Below, piece after piece: positions 58,676-64,000 of a stretch of DNA of 64,000 bases (position 1 is its first letter; every line of letters begins with the position of its first letter). Source of the stretch: Candidatus Bathyarchaeota archaeon (GTDB taxonomy: Archaea > Thermoproteota > CALKCG01 > B24); contig JAGTQM010000003.1 of assembly GCA_018396755.1 (NCBI GenBank), forward strand, positions 78,919 through 142,918, written 5' to 3'. Made by a program: the position numbers and the translations under genes. The notes under the pieces were generated by a model, which worked only from the letters and a program-made list of their open reading frames with translations, was not told the origin of the DNA and searched no databases.

Positions 58676-59701
58676 TCAGATAGTTATTCCCAATCCTTGG
58701 ATTATATATTTTGCTTTACAGACGACGGCTATGGTGTCGCTTCCGGCGAATGCTAGCCCGACGAATGCCCCATCTTTGTCCACTAGGCTGCCACTATCAC
58801 CAGCTTCAATGAAGGGCTGTGTTACTAATATTTGGTCGTAGAAAATCGCCCATTTTGAATATGTATACCAGACTTTAACGGTCGCTAAAGTATCGGTTAC
58901 AGTGTTTGTAGTTACTCCGGTTGTTCTTCCAGACTTCCTAACACTATTCCCTTTCAATACTTCGTAAGTTCCACTTATTGTATACGTGGTTTGGTCGTCA
59001 TATCCGAGCACTTCGTAAGCCAAGTAGTCAGATTCAGATATTGTTAGTATTGCTATTGCGGCATCTGCGTAGTTCTTACCTCTAGGTCCAAATGTGATCT
59101 TAATGTATTTGTAAAGCTTTCCAATCTCGTCCTCGGTGGTGCCTCCATCATAGGTTCCAGGCTGTAGCACAGGTGTGCCCAGTGGAAGGAACTTCGCGTT
59201 TATATCCATAGCTATTACGTGAGCATTACTGAGAACATAGTAACTTCCTCCAGGACCTTTAACTATTAAGCCGAGGGTTCCAGCCATCTTCCCCTTAAAA
59301 GCCGCCTCTGGAACCCCGCAGGATATTCCGCCAACTATCGGTCTCACTTCTCCAGTTCTACTCACTGGAGAACCATAATTGTATTGAGTTGTCACTAAGC
59401 TTTCTAATTGAAGCAATGCGAGTGCTTTTATTCTGCCAGTTACGATAATCTCGGTTTTAAAGCCCTTTATTTCATCCGGTATTTTGCTCTTGTACTTTTC
59501 ATGTTCAATGTAGACGATTATCCTGGGCGGTTCTTCGCTGTGACTTATCCCCGCAACTCCTTCTAGTGGAAGAAGAACCTCCTCTGCATGTTTCCTCGCA
59601 TCTTTAATATTTGAAGCAGGCATACTCAACACACTCATAAATGTTAACGTGCTCAGCAACAAAACAGCGAAAAGCATAGTCGAGAAAAGCAGTTTTTTCA
59701 C
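58676..59701 (-). CDS. Secreted trypsin-like (S1) serine protease
   Basis: 341 residues with a cleavable signal peptide (MKKLLFSTMLFAVLLLS..., about 28 residues), a propeptide-like segment to about 115, and a chymotrypsin-fold domain. The triad is His161 in VLSNAHVIA, Asp213 in NYADAAIAIL and Ser303 in IEAGDSGSLVDKDG. Loops KSGRTTGVTTNTV and SGSLV are like streptogrisin/DegS-type members. It should act outside the cell and may supply peptides. It stands alone between two gene-poor stretches. Confidence 0.88.
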   Translation of the reverse strand: MKKLLFSTMLFAVLLLSTLTFMSVLSMPASNIKDARKHAEEVLLPLEGVAGISHSEEPPRIIVYIEHEKYKSKIPDEIKGFKTEIIVTGRIKALALLQLESLVTTQYNYGSPVSRTGEVRPIVGGISCGVPEAAFKGKMAGTLGLIVKGPGGSYYVLSNAHVIAMDINAKFLPLGTPVLQPGTYDGGTTEDEIGKLYKYIKITFGPRGKNYADAAIAILTISESDYLAYEVLGYDDQTTYTISGTYEVLKGNSVRKSGRTTGVTTNTVTDTLATVKVWYTYSKWAIFYDQILVTQPFIEAGDSGSLVDKDGAFVGLAFAGSDTIAVVCKAKYIIQGLGITI

Positions 59702-60554
59702 TTTTCCATCCCCTTAACCTTAGTCCGTCGTTTATGAATATGGACTTCGCTCTTATTAAGATTTTGCTACCGCCTGTTAATCGGTTAACTTTCTCTCCCA
59801 CATTACTTTTACGTGGATGAATGTCTATTCTTAGCTTAAGTATTTCCTATGAAAATATGACGCTCCACGCCCCTAGACGAAAAATGAAAAGCCTTTCATG
59901 CCTCCTTCCGCCTCTCAGGTTTTTGGAGGTTTAGGGGCTCTAGGTACTTGAGGGCTCTCTCCCTGGAGGATATGGCAAGCTCTTAAGAGACTACGGCTAC
60001 CTGGTCGAGGGATCATTCGGCTGATCGCGAAAAGCTTTTCCATGACAAGTTTTAGAGTGAAAACATTCATCTTCAGGTTCACAGAGCCGTCAAAAGGCCC
60101 TTTTAAAGTAGCTCGGAGGCTCGTGAATACTTAACTAAGATTCTTATGACTGGTCTATTTGACTCGGTGAGGCTTATTGGATATCTCTATTCTGCATGGA
60201 AGTCTTTGTTTAGGGTCTCCCCCTTAAGGCTTAATAATGTATCCGTGTTGCGGCATAGAGACCATAAACCCCTCCAAGACAAGCCTTGAAAAGCGGTGAA
60301 AACTCAGCCATAAAAATCTAAGTTAGTCCCAGAACTAACTCATTTCTCCACTTTGTAAACTATTGTTCTAGGTTCACTCTTCGATCCTGATGGAATATTT
60401 CACATATGATTCTTCCACTCCGTTCTAAAGTATCTAAAAATTCACCTAATTGTTTCGACCTCACCTTAATTTATATTTAACTCTAAGAATTATTAGAATA
60501 GATTTATCCACACCATGCTAGACGACGTGAGTCGTTTAAAGCTTGAAAAGGGAG
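59702..60554. other. Gene-poor gap of about 850 bases
   Basis: No supported gene. Several stretches look like former coding sequence, for example plus-strand REYLTKILMTGLFDSVRLIG (near 60130-60200), which is broken on both sides and belongs to no family I recognise. The segment next to 59701 presumably carries the promoter of the protease gene, and the final 100 nt that of the transporter. No tRNA or GC-rich RNA island is present. Confidence 0.45.
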
Positions 60555-61737
60555 GTGAATCGGTTTAAACTCCGGTCGAAAATACGTATTCCTAGTAGCA
60601 TACGTAACTTATGCTCTCCTGTATTTAGCTAGGCTCAACTTCTCAATAGCTCTTCCCCTATTAAATGAGGAGCTTGGCTATTCGAAGTTCACACTGGGTT
60701 TGATCGCCGGATCCTTCTCAATCTCCTATGCAATAGGTCAGTTTATACACGGTCAATTTGTCGACCGTTATGGGCCTAAGAAGATAATCCTTACAGGTTT
60801 ACTTTTCTCTGCACTTATGAACATGTTATTCGGATATGTCAACGCATTAATTCCGCTAATCATCATATGGGCCATTAATGGATATGCTCAGTCGACTGGA
60901 TGGCCGGCTGTAGTTAAACTGGTAAGCAGCAGGTTTAAATCTAGACTTGGAAAGGTAGGCGGATTGTTCGGCTCATGCTTCCTCACGGGGAATATGATAG
61001 CTTGGCCTATCCTCGGCTACCTAGTGTCCAACTATGGGTGGCGTATAGCATTCATGATACCTTCAATCATACTGATAGCGCTCGCGATTTTACTCTACTT
61101 AACGGTGGAGGAAGCTTGGATGCTTAAAGTAGATCATTCAAAGGAGATTATAAACTTCAAACGGCTTTTCTTATCAAGGGAACTAATCGTCATAGCTTTA
61201 GCCTACATACTGCTTCAATTTGTGAGAAGCGTTTTTACATTATGGGCTCCATCATATCTGTTTGAAAAATACAGACTATCCTTAGACGTGGCAAGTTACG
61301 GTGCCGCTGTTATACCTCTTGGAGGGATCGTAGGATCGATAATATCCGGGTGGTTTTCAGACCACATGGAGAAATCCGGGAGGGGATCAGCGATATATAT
61401 TCTGGCATTGTCTCTAAGCTTTGCCATAGTCATGTTTCACTGCGCTTCCCACCTAGGCTTCGAAATAGGAATAGCTTCACTATTCCTAGTAGGGTTTACC
61501 CTTTATGGGCCACATGTCATTATATCGACTGTTATGCCCATGGAGTTTAATGGGGACTACGGTGGAGCTACTGTAGCGGGTTTCATCGATGGAATGGGAT
61601 ACTTCGGCTCAATGTTCGCAGAATCTTTCACCGGTTGGCTTATCGATATGTATGGTTGGAATGGTGCTACAATGTTCTGTCTTATCAGTTCGCTATCTGC
61701 AACGATACTAATAGCCTTCTTCTACAAGGAAAAATAG
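60555..61737 (+). CDS. MFS transporter, organophosphate (GlpT)-like, with 5' frameshift
   Basis: A major facilitator of about 390 residues of the organophosphate:phosphate antiporter type. The track starts at TTG 60700, inside helix 2, but the frame upstream encodes the real first helix (YVFLVAYVTYALLYLARLNF, then SIALPLLNEELGYSKF). No start codon exists in that frame. In the neighbouring frame GTG 60555, behind AAAAGGGAGG-like sequence, reads MNRFKLRSK and joins perfectly if one base is removed from the AAAA at 60579-60582. Later motifs GQFVDRYGPKKI and GWRIAFMIPS are typical. Likely substrate: sugar phosphate or glycerol phosphate. Confidence 0.85.
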
Positions 61738-61771
61738 GTTAAAACCGGGTTTTCCAATTTAAAATCCACTA

Positions 61772-62968
61772 TTAAAGACCGAAGTATTCATTTATAGGCT
61801 TCTGGTAAGCTTCAACCCTACCCTCTAAGACGTCTCTATAGTTTACCGGCTGACCCAGATAGGCGGATTCATATATTGCTTCACATATAGCTTTAGCCTT
61901 AAGCCCCTCTTCACCGTCGACTTCAGGTCGCCTCTTTTTCTCAACAGCATCTAAGAAATCATAGCATTCTATGAATACTCCATTCATGATGCCGTATGGG
62001 AAAAGCCTCCTCTTTTCCTCACCGTTTAAAGAGTTTAAATACTCTCTTTCAAGCGTTCGCATAGAGTATGTGATCCTCTTAGGTCCGTCTTGGATTATGA
62101 TTTCAGCGTTGTCAAATGGTCCGTGGAAGACATCGCCATGGTCCAGTAAACACCCCCTACTACCGTAATGTACAACATTGCTATAACTGTACCCTGGAGC
62201 TGCCATAGTCCAGCTCCAAGTACATATTAAGCCGTTTTTGAAGGTTATTATGGCTATCCAAGTATCCTCCCGCTCATCGTAAACCGTTCTATCCTCCTTC
62301 TTATGAGGCCACTTTTCAAACTGTGTAACTTTAGCGTATACTGTTTCAGGGTCTCCATATAAATATCTTAACGTATCGGCGAAGTGTGCCCCGCTATCCA
62401 TAACCATTCCCCCTCCACCCAGCATTTTTTCAATTCTCCAATGCCAAATTCTCTCTTCTGCAGGGTTTTCCCAGCCGGCGTGTTGGGCGAAGAGTAATCT
62501 AGGTTCACCCAGCATTTTCTGTTCATTTATAATCCAATACGCTGTTCTCTGGCTTAAACCTCGTCTAACGTTTTCAGCTACAGCAACAATCCTATTGTTT
62601 TTCTTAGCAACTTCCATTACCGCTTTACTAGCCTTCACGGTTATTCCAAACGGCTTCTCAACCATAACATTGGCTCCGACGTTTAAGCATGCTATGGCGG
62701 TTTTATGGTGTTCCGAGTGAGGCGTACAGATATCCACAGCATCAAGCGTCTCCTTGGAAAGCATATCCTCTACGCTACTGTAAACTCTAGGCTTAAATTT
62801 TTGACTTTGAGCAGCAATATTAGCAAACTTCTCAGCTGAAGCCAATACAGGATCGCACATCGCTGCAAATTCAAACTTCTCAGGTTCTCTCTGCTTAATG
62901 GCAACATAGGCTCTTAAATGAGCTTCAGCCATACCTCCACATCCAACAATAGCAAGCATCAAAACCAT
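61772..62968 (-). CDS. Gfo/Idh/MocA-family oxidoreductase
   Basis: A 398-residue NAD(P)-dependent sugar or inositol dehydrogenase. The Rossmann loop is LAIVGCGGMAEAHLRAY (5-21), DAVDICTPHSEHHKTAI is near 75, and the catalytic-type EKPFGIT lysine motif is near 103. VMDSGAHFADTLRYLYG supplies the family's Asp/His near 190. The C-terminal alpha/beta domain ends ...NYRDVLEGRVEAYQKPINEYFG. The start could be ATG 62959 (MLAIVGCGG). Its place next to a GlpT-like transporter suggests use of an imported sugar derivative. Confidence 0.9.
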   Translation of the reverse strand: MVLMLAIVGCGGMAEAHLRAYVAIKQREPEKFEFAAMCDPVLASAEKFANIAAQSQKFKPRVYSSVEDMLSKETLDAVDICTPHSEHHKTAIACLNVGANVMVEKPFGITVKASKAVMEVAKKNNRIVAVAENVRRGLSQRTAYWIINEQKMLGEPRLLFAQHAGWENPAEERIWHWRIEKMLGGGGMVMDSGAHFADTLRYLYGDPETVYAKVTQFEKWPHKKEDRTVYDEREDTWIAIITFKNGLICTWSWTMAAPGYSYSNVVHYGSRGCLLDHGDVFHGPFDNAEIIIQDGPKRITYSMRTLEREYLNSLNGEEKRRLFPYGIMNGVFIECYDFLDAVEKKRRPEVDGEEGLKAKAICEAIYESAYLGQPVNYRDVLEGRVEAYQKPINEYFGL

Positions 62969-63147
62969 AATGACACAACAAAACTTTCTACAATATTGAT
63001 TTAATATAACTTTCTATAGGGCCTCGGTTTAAAGTACGGAAAACCAGTCTCTATTTTTTAGAGGAGACATATCTGTCATGTATAACCTTACTATGGGTTC
63101 ATCAATCAATTATAAAAAAGAAGGGATAGTTGGGTTTCTAATCGGGA

Positions 63148-64000
63148 TCACGCTGCTTGCGGGAAGAATACGAAGAATAACATAGCTGCCGCTAGCACTT
63201 CTAACGCTGTTCCTAATATGAAGCCTCCTATGAAGGGCACGACTTTCTCCTCGTATAATTTGCTTCCACCAATTTTCAATATTAGGTACTTCACGATTCC
63301 ATCTACGAGTGCTACAAACCATACGCCGTGGAGTGACCCCTCCCAATCCCAAGCCACTATCGTTACAAGTGGATCTGGCAGCCATAAGATTCTCGTAGTC
63401 AAATACCTCATGACAACCATAAATATAAAGCCTACCGCAACGTACAAACCGGCTTCGCTCATCGGTGCATCAACAGGTCTATTCCAAAGAGACCAATACC
63501 ACCACCCATCTTCATCAAGGTCTGCGTTAAGCACTAGGCTTCCCAGTCGGAGATTTCCGCCATAAACTCCAGGTATGATTACCTGCATTATGTGTGCAAA
63601 GAACATTGATGTAAACAAAGATATTACTAAGACTTTAACTACATTTTTAACGTTCACTTCAGTTAGACTCGCCATGTGGTAACTGCCGACTGTAGTGTAG
63701 AATGAGCTTCCGTATCCAGAGAGGGCTCGATGAGCGATCCAATGTCTATTTAAAGCCGGAACTAACGCTAAGTCTGTCGAAGTGATTGGAGGACCATAAC
63801 CAGTTGTCCAGACAAGCATTCTGATAAATCCTGGTGTAAAACTATAACATGGTGAGTTTGAAATACTCAGCCTACCCCAAACTTGTGTCATAGAGACCCA
63901 TGTTATAATCGCTGCAAGTGTAACTGCAAATGACGTCCAAAGACTCATGCCAGTCCATACAAAAAACAATATCATTAACATGAAGCATAGTATAAAGATG
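63148..64000 (-). CDS. Truncated polytopic membrane protein (DUF6785/DUF6784-like)
   Basis: The C-terminal 280 or so residues of a large membrane protein; the frame continues hydrophobically beyond the ATG at 63981 to the window edge, so the 5' end is missing. Features: TSFAVTLAAIITWVSMTQVWGR, a loop GYGPPITSTDLALVPALNRHWIAHR, a lumenal WWYWSLWNRPVDAPMSEAGLY, PDPLVTIVAWDWEGSLHGVWFV, and a final helix. About seven helices are seen. I associate it with the DUF6785 family of very hydrophobic proteins; no function is established. Confidence 0.65.
   Translation of the reverse strand, partial: IFILCFMLMILFFVWTGMSLWTSFAVTLAAIITWVSMTQVWGRLSISNSPCYSFTPGFIRMLVWTTGYGPPITSTDLALVPALNRHWIAHRALSGYGSSFYTTVGSYHMASLTEVNVKNVVKVLVISLFTSMFFAHIMQVIIPGVYGGNLRLGSLVLNADLDEDGWWYWSLWNRPVDAPMSEAGLYVAVGFIFMVVMRYLTTRILWLPDPLVTIVAWDWEGSLHGVWFVALVDGIVKYLILKIGGSKLYEEKVVPFIGGFILGTALEVLAAAMLFFVFFPQAA

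Overview
The window looks like chromosome of a TACK-type archaeon, probably thermophilic; I cannot place it more precisely. Archaeal markers: exosome subunits Rrp4/Rrp41/Rrp42 beside SBDS and proteasome alpha, RNase P proteins Rpp30 and Pop5 plus an archaeal-type RNase P RNA, ribosomal proteins eL43 and L13e, KEOPS subunit Pcc1, CTP-type riboflavin kinase, archaeal PurP, and a typical archaeal initiator tRNA. Structured RNAs are much richer in G+C than their AT-leaning surroundings, as in thermophiles. Starts are often TTG or GTG.

Layout. 0-7.2 kb: truncated membrane protein, OB-fold protein, aspS-gatC-gatA, gatB, a DUF2119-like protein and a sugar-kinase-like ATPase. 7.2-9.5 kb: ABC exporter. 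9.5-17.7 kb: ArsA/Get3-like ATPase with a thioredoxin-like partner, elp3, nagB, L13e, a DHDPS-family aldolase, a creatininase-family amidohydrolase, a luciferase-like oxidoreductase and a hexapeptide acyltransferase. 17.7-19.6 kb: small accessory island (FkbM methyltransferase remnant, intact VapBC-type module, palindrome, TnpB tail). 19.6-30.1 kb: GH53 glycosidase, the exosome/RNase P/proteasome superoperon, an EtfB-EtfA-lactate/glycolate dehydrogenase operon, and rnpB. 30.3-39 kb: small membrane proteins with a membrane-anchored winged helix, tandem purP, tandem moeA, CooT-like protein, LysR regulator. 39-47.8 kb: membrane glycosyltransferase-like protein, UbiA/DPPR-synthase-like protein and DUF362 protein; divergent KARI, PspC, GH140-like glycosidase, initiator tRNA, RecA/KaiC-like ATPase.

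47.8-55.2 kb is a gene graveyard around a few intact genes (secreted protein, tRNA-His, HhH-GPD protein, ribK, radical SAM). The ORF track misses its contents because frames are broken: a large serine recombinase, a MNT/HEPN toxin-antitoxin pair, an ImmA/IrrE metallopeptidase lacking its catalytic Glu, half of a TATA-binding protein with an in-frame TGA, a frameshifted winged-helix regulator, and an HTH-TnpB transposase fusion.

55.3-64 kb: MBL-fold nuclease, isopropylmalate/isocitrate dehydrogenase, retropepsin-like protein, secreted trypsin-like protease, an organophosphate-type MFS transporter with a probable 5' frameshift, a Gfo/Idh/MocA oxidoreductase and a truncated DUF6785-like membrane protein.

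The gene set suggests a heterotroph using sugars, amino sugars and possibly lactate, with Asn-tRNA and/or Gln-tRNA made by transamidation. I did not find an intact, clearly new defence system. The most unusual signals are the stacked pseudogenes, the HTH-TnpB fusion, two genes whose homologous N-termini lack a usable start codon, the ArsA/thioredoxin-like pair and the divergent KARI.
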